This document shows, piece after piece, positions 1 through 7,531 of a stretch of DNA of 22,932 nt. Source of the DNA: JBCBEX01 sp038528235 (GTDB lineage Bacteria; Bacteroidota; Rhodothermia; Rhodothermales; Rubricoccaceae); assembly GCA_038528235.1 (NCBI GenBank), contig JBCBEX010000071.1, positions 1 through 22,932 of the forward strand. Direction: 5' to 3'. The notes under the pieces were generated by a model. It was given only the letters and a program-made list of their open reading frames with translations. It made no database searches and was not told the DNA's origin. A program made the position numbers and the translations under genes. How positions within the stretch are numbered: the first letter of the stretch is position 1; each line of letters begins with the position of its first letter.

Positions 1-1325
1 CCGCACGTGATGAAGTCGGCGTACTGCATCTCCACGACGGGCTTGTAGCCGTCGAGCGCGAGCCCGAGCGCGCAGCCGAGCGCGCCCGACTCGATGATGG
101 GCGTGTTGCGGACGCGGGCGGCCCCAAACTCGTCGAGGAAGCCTTGCGTGACCTTGAAGACGCCGCCGTAGTCCGCGATGTCCTGGCCCATGATCACGAT
201 GCGGTCGTCGGCGCGCATGGCGTGGCGCAGGCCATCCGAGAGCGCGTCGATGAAGCGCTGCTGCGTCATCAAAGCATCGGGCTGCGGGACGAGGTTGGCC
301 TCGAAGAAGTGCCCCGCATCCGGGCTCGGCGCGAACACGGCAGCCCGCTCGCGCTCGGGCGTGCTCGCCACCTCAGGCTGTGTGAGCGCCCACTCGGCCA
401 CCTCCTCGACCTCGGCGGCCACCTCTGCGTCGATAAGGTTGAGGTCGGCCTCGGTGAGGAAGCTGTGCTCGACGAGATAGCGGCGGTAGCGCGCCACGGG
501 GTCGCGCTTGCCCCAGCGCTCGAAGAGCTCGTCGGGGACATACTTGGTGCCGGAGGCCTCCTCGTGGCCGCGCATGCGGAAGGTCTTCATCTCCAAGAGC
601 GTCGGCCCCTCGCCGATGCGCGCGCGGCTGGCCGCTTGCCGTACCGCGCGGATGACGGCCAGCACGTCGTTGCCGTCCACGCGGAAGCCAGCCATGCCGT
701 AGCCCGCCGCCGCCGCCGCGATGTGTTGGACGGCCATCGCGTCGCCCGTGGGCGTCGAGAGGCCGTAGCCGTTGTTCTCCACCACGAAGACGACGGGCAG
801 CTTCCAGACAGCGGCGAGGTTGAGCGCCTCGTGGAAGTCGCCCTCGCGGGTCGCGCCCTCGCCGCAGAAGGCCAGCGCCACGCGCGTCGCGCCGTCGAGC
901 TGCGCGGCGAGGCCGAAGCCGCACGCCACCGGCAGCATCGCCGCGAGGTGCGAGATCATCCCGACGATGCCGTGGTCGAGCGTGCCGAAGTGGAAGGTGC
1001 GGTCGCGTCCGTTGGTGAAGCCGCCGTCCTTGCCCATGAGCTGGCAGAAGAGCGGGCGCAGCGGGACCCCGCGCGTGGTCCACACGCCGAGGTTGCGGTG
1101 CATCGGTAGGATCGTATCGTCCTGGTTGAGGCCGGTCGCGCAGCCCACGGCGATGGCCTCCTGGCCGTAGCCCGAGAACCACTTGCTGATGCGGTTCTGG
1201 CGGATGAGGCGGAGCATCTTCTCCTCGACGGCGCGCGGCAGCGCCAGGTCGCGGTAGAGGGCCTCGTGGTCGATGGAGGACGAAGGCAGGGCCGTCCCGG
1301 GTACGGCAGTGGTGGGGGCGTCCAC
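1..1325 (-). CDS. 2-oxoacid dehydrogenase E1 component, fused alpha and beta subunits (3' end outside window)
   Basis: This is the thiamine-diphosphate-dependent E1 decarboxylase of a branched-chain 2-oxoacid or pyruvate dehydrogenase complex, in the single-chain alpha+beta form. The minus-strand frame is open for about 442 codons and leaves the window at position 1. The alpha half shows the ThDP-binding pattern GEGATREGDFHEALN followed by VENNGYGLSTP, then MRGHEEASGTKYV. The beta half begins near residue 340 (MTQQRFIDALSDGL) and reaches the conserved NTPIIESGALGCALGLAL stretch and VVEMQYADF. No frameshift separates the halves. The start is uncertain: no ATG lies between the upstream in-frame stop (about 1384-1386) and the conserved core, so I chose the GTG at 1325 (reads MDAPTTAVPG). 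Substrate class cannot be decided from this part. Fused E1 genes are known in Bacteroidota. Confidence 0.9.
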   Translation of the reverse strand, partial: MDAPTTAVPGTALPSSSIDHEALYRDLALPRAVEEKMLRLIRQNRISKWFSGYGQEAIAVGCATGLNQDDTILPMHRNLGVWTTRGVPLRPLFCQLMGKDGGFTNGRDRTFHFGTLDHGIVGMISHLAAMLPVACGFGLAAQLDGATRVALAFCGEGATREGDFHEALNLAAVWKLPVVFVVENNGYGLSTPTGDAMAVQHIAAAAAGYGMAGFRVDGNDVLAVIRAVRQAASRARIGEGPTLLEMKTFRMRGHEEASGTKYVPDELFERWGKRDPVARYRRYLVEHSFLTEADLNLIDAEVAAEVEEVAEWALTQPEVASTPERERAAVFAPSPDAGHFFEANLVPQPDALMTQQRFIDALSDGLRHAMRADDRIVIMGQDIADYGGVFKVTQGFLDEFGAARVRNTPIIESGALGCALGLALDGYKPVVEMQYADFITC

Positions 1326-1443
1326 GGCGTGTGCAGGCTTGGTAGAGGGAGGACGCTGGAAGCTACGGCGGTCGACTAGCAGCTGTCAGCCTTTGGTCTC
1401 ACCGGCCGTCCTTTCATCACCTCCCCGCTCCCTCGTCTCCGTT

Positions 1444-1567
1444 GTCATCCTGAGCGGAATCCGCGCAGCGGATGGAGTCGAAGGATCTGCGGGCCAGCTT
1501 CCAAGTCGTGTTCCGAATGTCGAGGTAGACGGAGATCCTTCGACTCGCTTCGCTCGCTCAGGATGAC
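1444..1567. repeat. Palindromic MITE-like intergenic repeat
   Basis: The left arm (1444-1488) opens with GTCATCCTGAGCG and ends with GGAGTCGAAGGATCT. The right arm (1533-1567) is its inverted copy, running from AGATCCTTCGACT to CGCTCAGGATGAC. The arms are separated by about 44 nt. The same palindromic core is known to be scattered through intergenic regions of many unrelated bacterial genomes. Its shadow translations (PERAKRVEGSPS and similar) are often mis-annotated as proteins. No transposase is present, so it would be a non-autonomous element. It lies 13 nt from the stop of the small membrane gene and could act as a hairpin at the end of that transcript. Confidence 0.85.
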
Positions 1568-1579
1568 ACGGAGAACCGT

Positions 1580-1783
1580 TCAGGTCAACCACCCGATTCC
1601 ACGAATCAGGCCCAGTAGAGCGAAAGCCGTGATCAAACAAACAAGCTCATGTACCACCTCTCCCCTTATCCCAAATATTTGCTCAACCGCGTAAGCCAAC
1701 ATGGGAAACCCGAATACTGGGTTTAGAACACGCACCGCGAGGTAGAGCACCACCACCACTATCGCGCTCTGTGTCAGGCCCAT
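1580..1783 (-). CDS. Small two-TM membrane protein, unknown function
   Basis: The 67-residue protein has two hydrophobic segments, about residues 6-28 (SAIVVVVLYLAVRVL and onward) and 44-66 (VHELVCLITAFALLGLI), joined by a short polar loop. This is the look of a small integral membrane protein. I do not recognise the family. The gene lies 57 nt downstream of the sugar transferase gene on the same strand and could be cotranscribed with it. Its codon use is noticeably less GC-rich than its neighbours (ATA, AAA and TTG codons are frequent), which hints at foreign origin. A purine-rich GGAGGAGGTGAG sequence lies about 40 nt before the ATG, too far to be a usual ribosome binding site. The coherent hydrophobic pattern is the main reason for calling it real. 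Confidence 0.55.
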   Translation of the reverse strand: MGLTQSAIVVVVLYLAVRVLNPVFGFPMLAYAVEQIFGIRGEVVHELVCLITAFALLGLIRGIGWLT

Positions 1784-1840
1784 CTCTATGTGCGGTGGTT
1801 GCGCCCTTTCTGCCTTCTCACCTCCTCCTTCAAACTTCCC

Positions 1841-3331
1841 CTACTGCCCCTTCCCCGTGAGGGCGGTGCGGATAGTCTGGAGGAGGATGCGCGCATCCAT
1901 GCCGAGGCTCATGTTCTCGATGTAGAACAGGTCGTACTTCAGCTTCTGGCGCACGTCGTCGAGCGACTGGTCGTAGCCCCACTTCACCTGCGCGAGGCCG
2001 GTCACGCCGGGCGGGACGCGGTGGCGGCGGCGGTAGAGCGGGATCTCGGCGGCGAGCTTGCGCACGAAGTAGGGTCGCTCCGGGCGCGGGCCAACGAGGC
2101 TCATCTCGCCCTTGAGTACGTTCCAGAGCTGCGGCACCTCGTCCAGGCGGAGCTTGCGCAGCCACGCGCCGAGCGGGGTGATGCGCGCGTCGTTCTTGGT
2201 CGCCCACACGGGCCCCGTGCCCCGTTCGGCGCCGTCCACCATCGTGCGGAACTTGTAGATCGTGAACGGTTCGCCGTGCTGGCCCGTGCGCACCTGCCGG
2301 TAGATCGCCGGGCCCTTCGACGTGAGGCGCACGGCGAGGCCGAGCAGCACCCACAGCGGGAGCCCGGCGAGCAGGATGGCCGCGCTCACGGCGAGGTCGA
2401 AGCCGCGCTTCGCCGCGCGGTCGATCGCCGACATCGGCTCGGGCAGCACCTCGATGAGCGGGAGGCCGTACATATGCTCCGTCCGCGCCATGCCGCCGAC
2501 GACGGCGTAGAAATCGGGGACGAGCTTGAGCGTGACAGCCTTGCCGTCGCAGACGCGGAGCACCTCGTCGAGGTAGACGTGGTCGTCCGACCCCAGCGCG
2601 ATGAGCACGTCCTGCACTTCGAGCCGGTCAATGAGGTCGGGCAGGTGGTCGATGGCATGGAGCGCTTCGGAGAGGCCGTTGGCGTCGAAGGCGAGGCCGT
2701 CGCCGGAGGAGGCGTAGACGGAGCCGTCGCCGCCGGAGGGCTCGCGCCGGTCGTCCTCGCCCACGATGACGAGTTCGGGCTCGTCGCGCCGCAGCCGGAC
2801 GGCGCCGACGATCTCCAGGCCCGCCGCCGGGTAGCGCGCAACCTCGTCGTGCACCTCAGCCACGCGGTCGCTCCAACCGACGATCACGGCGCGGTGGCGG
2901 CCGTAGCCCGCGAGGATGCGGCGCTTCTGGATCGAGCGGACGGCGAAGCGGCCCAGCGCTGCGAGGCCGATGAACGTGCCGCCATAGAGCATGGCCACCG
3001 TCCGAGCCGCGTCGGGGGGCAGCGCGTCGAGGACACCGCCGAAGAACAGGCCGAGCGTCCCGACAGCCGTCACCTTCACGAGCGTGGTCACCTCGTCGAA
3101 ACGGCTCGCGGCGAAGCGTTCCTGGTAGAGCCCGGCGAGGACGAAGAGGAGTGTCCAGAACACCGCACCGGCGGCGAGGACGAGGTAGGGGGAGCCGGGC
3201 GCTAGCGCAACGGCCTCAGGCCACGACCACCACTGGGCGGCGGTCAGCAACACGGCGACGTACGCCGCGCTGTGCGCGGTCGCGTCGCTCGCCAGGAGGG
3301 CGGCTAGCTCAACTCGTCGGGACACGGGCAT
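1841..3331 (-). CDS. Exopolysaccharide polyprenyl glycosylphosphotransferase (WbaP/WcaJ type)
   Basis: This integral membrane enzyme would transfer a sugar-1-phosphate from a nucleotide sugar to undecaprenyl phosphate, the first step of capsule or exopolysaccharide repeat-unit assembly. With the start at 3331 (MPVSRRVELA) it is 496 residues. There are four transmembrane segments (about 15-33, 48-68, 84-101, 111-130), then a Rossmann-like CoA_binding_3 region beginning RAVIVGWSD (about 147-290), then a fifth hydrophobic segment and the bacterial sugar transferase domain (about 305-496). The catalytic domain carries YRQVRTG, FTIYKFRTM, LRKLRLDEVPQLWNVLKGEM and SLVGPRPE, the family signatures. 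An in-frame extension to 3619 exists but is basic, low in hydrophobicity and unlike the family, so I rejected it. The sugar specificity cannot be read from sequence. No other polysaccharide genes are adjacent, so it may be an orphan initiating enzyme. Confidence 0.93.
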   Translation of the reverse strand: MPVSRRVELAALLASDATAHSAAYVAVLLTAAQWWSWPEAVALAPGSPYLVLAAGAVFWTLLFVLAGLYQERFAASRFDEVTTLVKVTAVGTLGLFFGGVLDALPPDAARTVAMLYGGTFIGLAALGRFAVRSIQKRRILAGYGRHRAVIVGWSDRVAEVHDEVARYPAAGLEIVGAVRLRRDEPELVIVGEDDRREPSGGDGSVYASSGDGLAFDANGLSEALHAIDHLPDLIDRLEVQDVLIALGSDDHVYLDEVLRVCDGKAVTLKLVPDFYAVVGGMARTEHMYGLPLIEVLPEPMSAIDRAAKRGFDLAVSAAILLAGLPLWVLLGLAVRLTSKGPAIYRQVRTGQHGEPFTIYKFRTMVDGAERGTGPVWATKNDARITPLGAWLRKLRLDEVPQLWNVLKGEMSLVGPRPERPYFVRKLAAEIPLYRRRHRVPPGVTGLAQVKWGYDQSLDDVRQKLKYDLFYIENMSLGMDARILLQTIRTALTGKGQ

Positions 3332-3958
3332 CCGGTGCGGGGTGGTACAATCGGAGCGCGTAACCAGGAGCAGAGGCCGTCGGGTTTCTTGGCGAGAGCG
3401 TGGACAGGTCAAGGTATTGACTCTCGGTGCAAGATTCAAGCGCCCTCCGCGTACCCTTCGCATCGGACTGTGGACGCGCCCGCTGACGGTGCTGCGGAGC
3501 GCGGACAGCTTGGTGGTGTCGCTGCTCCATACTTCTGGTGCTGGGGTACATGGCTCTGCGTGGATGGGGCGTAGCCGGGTTCGCACGCGTGGAGCCGCGC
3601 TCGCCGCTCCCGTGGTCACGCCGTTGGTCCACGTATTGCGCCAACAGCGTGTCGCTGACTACCTCTCCACCCGTAGTCCTGCGAGCCTCTGGTCATTGCC
3701 CTGAGAGCCTATGGAGCACGTTTTTTCATCGTTCTCTGATGCTACTCCAGGCTGGTTGCGCTGAACCTTGTCACGCTGAACGTGATTCCTAGCGTGAACT
3801 TGCGGCTTCAGCATCTCCGTCCCCCCCATCGCTGAAGCCGCACCACACCGAAGCGGTCTGCGCTTCTCACGCAACGCTTCGTGACGTACACAGCTGCGCT
3901 GCGTGAGGCCCACTTCGCGCTTGCATGCTGTCGCCTCACCCTGTCTCTTTACTTCACC
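3332..3958. other. 627-nt intergenic region between divergent genes
   Basis: I see no convincing gene here. Several open frames exist on both strands, but their translations are Arg/Ser/Pro-rich with no domain or hydrophobic pattern. On the minus strand a weak Bacteroidota-type promoter match (TTG, 20 nt, TACCTTGA) lies at about 3410-3440, roughly 80 nt before the sugar transferase start. Around 3771-3796 there are short inverted repeats (TCACG/CGTGA and CACGCT/AGCGTG), followed by the strong hairpin listed separately. The region must hold promoters for both flanking genes. Confidence 0.5.
3801..3842. terminator. Perfect 12-bp inverted repeat, possible terminator or leader hairpin
   Basis: TGCGGCTTCAGC at 3801-3812 is followed by an 18-nt C-rich loop and the exact reverse complement GCTGAAGCCGCA at 3831-3842. 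No U-run follows on either strand, so intrinsic termination is not clear. It lies about 117 nt upstream of the exported protein start and could equally be a 5' leader hairpin or an operator. Confidence 0.4.
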
Positions 3959-5230
3959 ATGCGCCCCCTGACATTTGCCCTCGTCGTCCTGCTCGCAACG
4001 CTTTCACAGCACGCACAGGCTCAGATCGACGAGTCTCGCGTGACGGCTGCCCTCGACGACCTCGCGCAGATCGCGCGGGCAGGCGATGCCTCGCCGCTGT
4101 TCGAGCACCTGGCGTGCCTCGATCACACGACCGATGAGGAAGGCGGCAGCGTCGCGCCGTGCGTCTACGAGGGCGACCCACGCATGGAAGACACGGCGGG
4201 AGCCCTCATGACGGGCATCAACGCGGCCTTGCCGCCCGAGGCAAGTTGGACCCCAGACGCGATCACAACGCGCACCCGTGAAGGCCATGCCCTCACCGAG
4301 GTCGTGGTGAAAGTCCGCCGCGACGGCGACCTCGTCGGGCTGTCTGCGTTTCTCTTTGCCGACCACGCGTCCCGCCCGCTCCTCGTGCAGATTGGCGACG
4401 GCCCCTCCATGCTGCTCGCTGAGGCGGCGCCCCCAGAGGCCCCATCGATGCTGGACCTCCCGATCCTGCAGGCACCGGACTTGAACGTGCAGCTCCCGGC
4501 GCGCGCCGCGCTCCTACAGCGGGCCATCGACGGCGAACTGTCAACCGCCGACACGGCGACGCTCCTCTTCTGCCGCACCTACCCGGGCGGCGGTCGCGGA
4601 CCGGCTCCCTGCTCCCCGGCCGATGCCGCCGAACGCGTCCCGCAGGTCCTCGCCGAACTCGCCTTTGCGCTGGGCGACGCCCAGATCACGCCCCGGACCG
4701 AGTCGATCGTGGTCCCACATGAGGTCGAGGGCGTCCCGGGCGCGCAGGTGCAGTTCGAGGTTGAGGGTCGCCGCCCCACGCTCTTTTTCATCGAGGATCA
4801 GGGCACCTATCTCTACGTCTCGGCACATCCGGACATGGACCCGCTGACACTGCCCATTCCGGACGCACAGCCACGCCTTGAAGCGCTCCTCGCCGACCTG
4901 CTGGACTGGACCCGGACAGGCAACGCCGAGGCTGCCGCCCCACACATCGTCTTCCGTGGCGACGGTCCCGACCGCTGGCAGCGCGCCCTCGACCCGGCCA
5001 ACGCCGACGACCTCGCCAGAGCCGAGGGCGCCCTCCAGCAGTTGGCCCGCATGATCGGGACCTACGTCACCTACACGGTGACCTCCTATCTCACCGACAC
5101 CGAGTCCGAGGGCACGTGGCACGCCCTGGAGACCGAGTTCGAGTCCATGGAGATCCTGGGAGAGACGGAGACGGTGACGTTCGCCTTCCTCTTCATCGAC
5201 GACGTGTTCGTTCTCGGCGACGTGGATTGA
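3959..5230 (+). CDS. Exported protein with three divergent internal repeats, unknown function
   Basis: This 423-residue protein starts at 3959 with a clear signal peptide (MRPLTFALVVLLATLSQHAQA, cleavage near residue 21). An in-frame extension to 3881 would bury the signal peptide and was rejected. The mature part looks like three copies of one alpha+beta module at about residues 28-147, 181-290 and 306-423. Each has a helical stretch, a segment around DP/ADA and a long helix, then strands ending in a hydrophobic strand (LSAFLFAD, RPTLFFIED, FAFLFIDD). Modules 1 and 2 each hold a Cys pair ending in PC (C53/C68 and C205/C218), a likely disulfide; module 3 lacks them. The helix-plus-sheet order recalls NTF2-like or DUF4440-type folds, but I cannot assign a family. 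It is acidic and probably periplasmic. It converges on the MFS gene with 23 nt between stops. Confidence 0.8.
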   Translation: MRPLTFALVVLLATLSQHAQAQIDESRVTAALDDLAQIARAGDASPLFEHLACLDHTTDEEGGSVAPCVYEGDPRMEDTAGALMTGINAALPPEASWTPDAITTRTREGHALTEVVVKVRRDGDLVGLSAFLFADHASRPLLVQIGDGPSMLLAEAAPPEAPSMLDLPILQAPDLNVQLPARAALLQRAIDGELSTADTATLLFCRTYPGGGRGPAPCSPADAAERVPQVLAELAFALGDAQITPRTESIVVPHEVEGVPGAQVQFEVEGRRPTLFFIEDQGTYLYVSAHPDMDPLTLPIPDAQPRLEALLADLLDWTRTGNAEAAAPHIVFRGDGPDRWQRALDPANADDLARAEGALQQLARMIGTYVTYTVTSYLTDTESEGTWHALETEFESMEILGETETVTFAFLFIDDVFVLGDVD

Positions 5231-5251
5231 GATTCGGGGACGTGGATTGAG
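5219..5251 (+). repeat. Short direct repeat duplicating a stop-codon segment
   Basis: GACGTGGATTGAG occurs at 5219-5231 and again at 5239-5251, a period of 20 nt. The first copy contains the TGA stop of the exported protein; the second falls in the intergenic gap just before the MFS stop. It looks like a small slippage duplication, and I assign it no function. Confidence 0.7.
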
Positions 5252-5253
5252 GG

Positions 5254-6582
5254 CTACTGAACCGCGACCTTCTCGCTCGTCGTGACGCTCTCGGGGCACG
5301 GGCCGCAGCCTGCGGGATGGACCACCTGGGAGTGGGTGCGCTGGATGGCTTCCTCTGAGTCAGCATCGTGGCCGAGCGTCTCGGGAAGGCCTACCCACAC
5401 GAGAAGCGCTGCGGTGACGGAGAGCCCGCCTGCGATGATGGCGCTCATCGGGAAGCCGATGCCCGCGTAAAGCGTCCCGGCGACGGCGCTCCCCACCGCG
5501 AAGCCGACCTGGCCAATGGCGATCGTCAAACTCATGAACGACCCGCGCCGCGCGCCCACGACGAGTTCGGTGAGCATCGCCTGGAACGCGCTGTAGCGGG
5601 CCGCCGCACAGCCCATGATGCCGAAGAAGAGCGCGAATGGGCCCCACGATACGCCGCCGCTGAGGGGCGTCGCGGCCATGAACAGCCCCACTCCCGCCGA
5701 CGCCGCGATGATGACCGGCTTGCGGCCCACGATGTCCGAGATACGGCCCGCGCGCGGCCCGATGAGCACGTTGGACAGCCCGCCGAGCGCGTAGACGCCC
5801 GAGATCATCACGCCAGTGAAACCCAGGCGATTCTCCATCCAGACGGGGAAGTAAGTCACGAACAGCCCGACGCCGAGGAACAGCACGGCGAAGATGACGC
5901 TCGCCCGGCGCGTGTCGGCGCGGCGGAGCAGTTCGGCGTAGCCTCGGCCCACGCGGCGCAGCGTGAGCCGCTCGGTGTCGCGGTTGTTTGTCGCGTCGGG
6001 GAGTAGCGTCCAGACAAGCACTGTGGCGACGACCATCGTGGCGGCGAAAACGAGGAACGGGGCGCGGAAGCCGTAGAGGTCGGCCAGCGTGCGCCCGATG
6101 GGGATGCCGAGGATCTGCCCCACCGCGAAGCCGCTCATCACCCAGCCGTTGGCCCAGCCGCGCCGGTCGGGCGGGAATGTGTCGCCGACGTAGGCCACCG
6201 CGCCGCCCGAGAGGATGCCGCCCGCTGCGCCCGCGAGCGCCCGCAGCACCAAGAGCGACGTAAAGCTCTCCGCCAGCCCGTGCAGCGCCAGCACAACGGC
6301 CATCGAGGCCGCCCCGACGAGCAGCACGCGCCGCCGTCCCACGCGGTCCGACACCGGCCCCGTCAGGAGCGTGCTGACCCCGACCGCCGCTGCGTAGACG
6401 GTCATCAGCGTCCCAAGCACCGCATCGCCGACGCCGAGCTGCGCGCCCACCATCGGCAGGATCGGCGCGACGATGATGATCTGGCTCGCCGCCGAGAAGA
6501 CGAGCAGCCACAGCGTGGCGATGATGAGGCCCGCGCGGTCAGGCAAGGGCACGGGCTGGACCGACGGCACAGGTGTGTTCAT
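5254..6582 (-). CDS. Major facilitator superfamily transporter (DHA1-like)
   Basis: This 442-residue inner-membrane secondary transporter has about twelve hydrophobic segments and typical MFS length. MFS motif A is visible after TM2 (GPVSDRVGRRR, residues 75-85), with a second, weaker copy in the C-terminal half (RISDIVGRKP). The segment GFAVGQILGIPIGRTL fits the motif C region of TM5, found in antiporters of the drug:H+ class. A substrate cannot be assigned; drug or metabolite efflux is the usual role of this subfamily. The C-terminal tail (residues about 410-442) is hydrophilic. The ATG at 6582 gives a short cytosolic N terminus before TM1. The gene lies downstream of the GAF gene on the same strand, but the cassette array now separates them by 2.1 kb, so it probably has its own promoter within 6583-6827. 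Confidence 0.93.
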   Translation of the reverse strand: MNTPVPSVQPVPLPDRAGLIIATLWLLVFSAASQIIIVAPILPMVGAQLGVGDAVLGTLMTVYAAAVGVSTLLTGPVSDRVGRRRVLLVGAASMAVVLALHGLAESFTSLLVLRALAGAAGGILSGGAVAYVGDTFPPDRRGWANGWVMSGFAVGQILGIPIGRTLADLYGFRAPFLVFAATMVVATVLVWTLLPDATNNRDTERLTLRRVGRGYAELLRRADTRRASVIFAVLFLGVGLFVTYFPVWMENRLGFTGVMISGVYALGGLSNVLIGPRAGRISDIVGRKPVIIAASAGVGLFMAATPLSGGVSWGPFALFFGIMGCAAARYSAFQAMLTELVVGARRGSFMSLTIAIGQVGFAVGSAVAGTLYAGIGFPMSAIIAGGLSVTAALLVWVGLPETLGHDADSEEAIQRTHSQVVHPAGCGPCPESVTTSEKVAVQ

Positions 6583-6827
6583 GCCTGGAAGCTAGCGCTC
6601 AGCTACATACCGAGACGCGTTCCCCCTGATGTTTAGAGAGCCCGTGGACTCGTTGGTTTCAACACCAGATTAGCTCCCCTTTTGATTTCCCGCCGCGATA
6701 TGGGACGTAACCAACCGAATGGCGGCGGGGTGGACAAGGCAGGACCTGTACGCCTATTATTCAGTGCCACGCTGCGTTTTAGGTGCACACTGCCAGAAAG
6801 ACTGCGTGCGTTCAACACAAGTAATAG
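6583..6827. other. Ancestral intergenic flank left of the cassette array, with imperfect inverted repeat
   Basis: This stretch precedes the MFS gene (minus strand) and ends at the inferred left boundary of the cassette array. I see no gene. An imperfect inverted repeat joins about 6754-6776 (TATTATTCAGTG, CACGC) with 6801-6826 (GCGTG, AAGTAATA). It could be a degenerate recombination site or attI-like sequence, or the original terminator of the GAF gene before the array inserted. GC content is visibly lower than in the neighbouring genes. Confidence 0.4.
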
Positions 6828-6885
6828 TTCTACCGCCACTCGCAGATTGAGTCAGCCTGAGAAGAACCGCGACAAGCCGTCCTTC

Positions 6886-7410
6886 ATGGACTTCGTCAGC
6901 TTTGTCGCTCACGACAAGGTTCTGCGCGTCGTTGCTCTACTTCTGGCGGCAAGCGGGGGATTGACCTTCGGCTCAAGCGTTCGGGAAGTCCAAGACGCTC
7001 TTTTTCCTCCTGAGGTGAGCACGGATTCGAGCTTCGCTGCTCAGATCGGCGCACTGAATGAGATGGAGGCGAATGCGCGAGAGTTGATTGGCTTCACCGA
7101 AGACCAGAGAGCCCGGCTCCGCGAAGCTGAGGCGTTGGTCGCCGAGTTGAGGAGGGAGCAGGAGACGTTGGAGCCAGTAGTGTCCGCGAACCGCGAGGCA
7201 GTAGATGCTCTTTTCGCTGCGCAAGAAGCCCGGGCGGCATCGAGGGTTAGAAGTGAGAGATGGATTGGGTTCACGCTCGGCGTGTTAGCGTCATTGGTTG
7301 CATCGGTGATCGTCCTCGCAATCCAGTACTTCTGGCGGAGAAGGAAGCAACCCCCGCCCGCTCAGTCGCTGGCGGTAGAACCCACCGCTGCAGGCCGACC
7401 CAAAGCGTGA
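6886..7410 (+). CDS. Cassette 1 gene: two-TM coiled-coil membrane protein, unknown function
   Basis: The start at 6886 (MDFVSFVAHDKVLR) gives 174 residues and lies 58 nt inside the cassette. A longer reading to 6682 would cross the cassette boundary at 6827 and has no protein-like character, so I rejected it. TM1 covers about residues 12-29 and TM2 about 126-149 (WIGFTLGVLASLVASVIVLA), followed by a basic FWRRRK anchor. Between them (about 50-120) is a charged heptad-like helix (DQRARLREAEALVAELRRE) that should form a coiled coil. The topology suggests a periplasmic or cytosolic coiled-coil hairpin tethered at both ends. The last residues (VEPTAAGRPKA) are encoded inside attC 1, as is usual for cassette genes. 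No family is recognised. Confidence 0.7.
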   Translation: MDFVSFVAHDKVLRVVALLLAASGGLTFGSSVREVQDALFPPEVSTDSSFAAQIGALNEMEANARELIGFTEDQRARLREAEALVAELRREQETLEPVVSANREAVDALFAAQEARAASRVRSERWIGFTLGVLASLVASVIVLAIQYFWRRRKQPPPAQSLAVEPTAAGRPKA

Positions 7411-7503
7411 GAGTTCTAAGCTCGTCTGAGCGACGGCGTATTCTCTCGCTCGTTCCACCCGCCAGCCCTCAGCTTAGGGCGGCTGAGCGGTCCACTGTTC
7501 TGC
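7375..7503 (+). repeat. attC-like recombination site 1
   Basis: R'' GTAGAAC (7375-7381) opens the site and GTTCTGC (7497-7503) closes it. The arms pair imperfectly: the left arm carries ACCGCTGCAGGCCGACCC, and the reverse complement of the right arm carries ACCGCTCAGCCGCCC. The site aligns along its length with sites 2 and 3, though it is the most diverged. Crossover would fall between G7497 and T7498. It spans the end of gene 1 and most of the 121-nt gap before gene 2. Confidence 0.78.
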
Positions 7504-7531
7504 TGCACCCTCCCACCACTCTTTTCTTCCC

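Noticed and set aside
1386..1640. Open frame of 84 codons across the palindromic repeat
   Set aside because: Its translation (ERAKRVEGSPS and LRMTTETRERG type) is the typical false protein of this repeat.
1790..3205. 471-codon plus-strand frame opposite the sugar transferase gene
   Set aside because: Arg/Ala/His-rich shadow produced by high GC; the minus strand has a full, recognisable enzyme.
3332..3619. N-terminal extension of the sugar transferase to 3619
   Set aside because: Basic and unstructured with no family similarity; the normal protein starts with the transmembrane region after 3331.
3342..3704. 120-codon plus-strand frame in the intergenic region
   Set aside because: No hydrophobic, domain or codon pattern; overlapping frames on both strands look equally random.
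6682..6885. Extension of the first cassette gene to 6682
   Set aside because: It would cross the cassette boundary at 6827, and the extra residues look like random translation.
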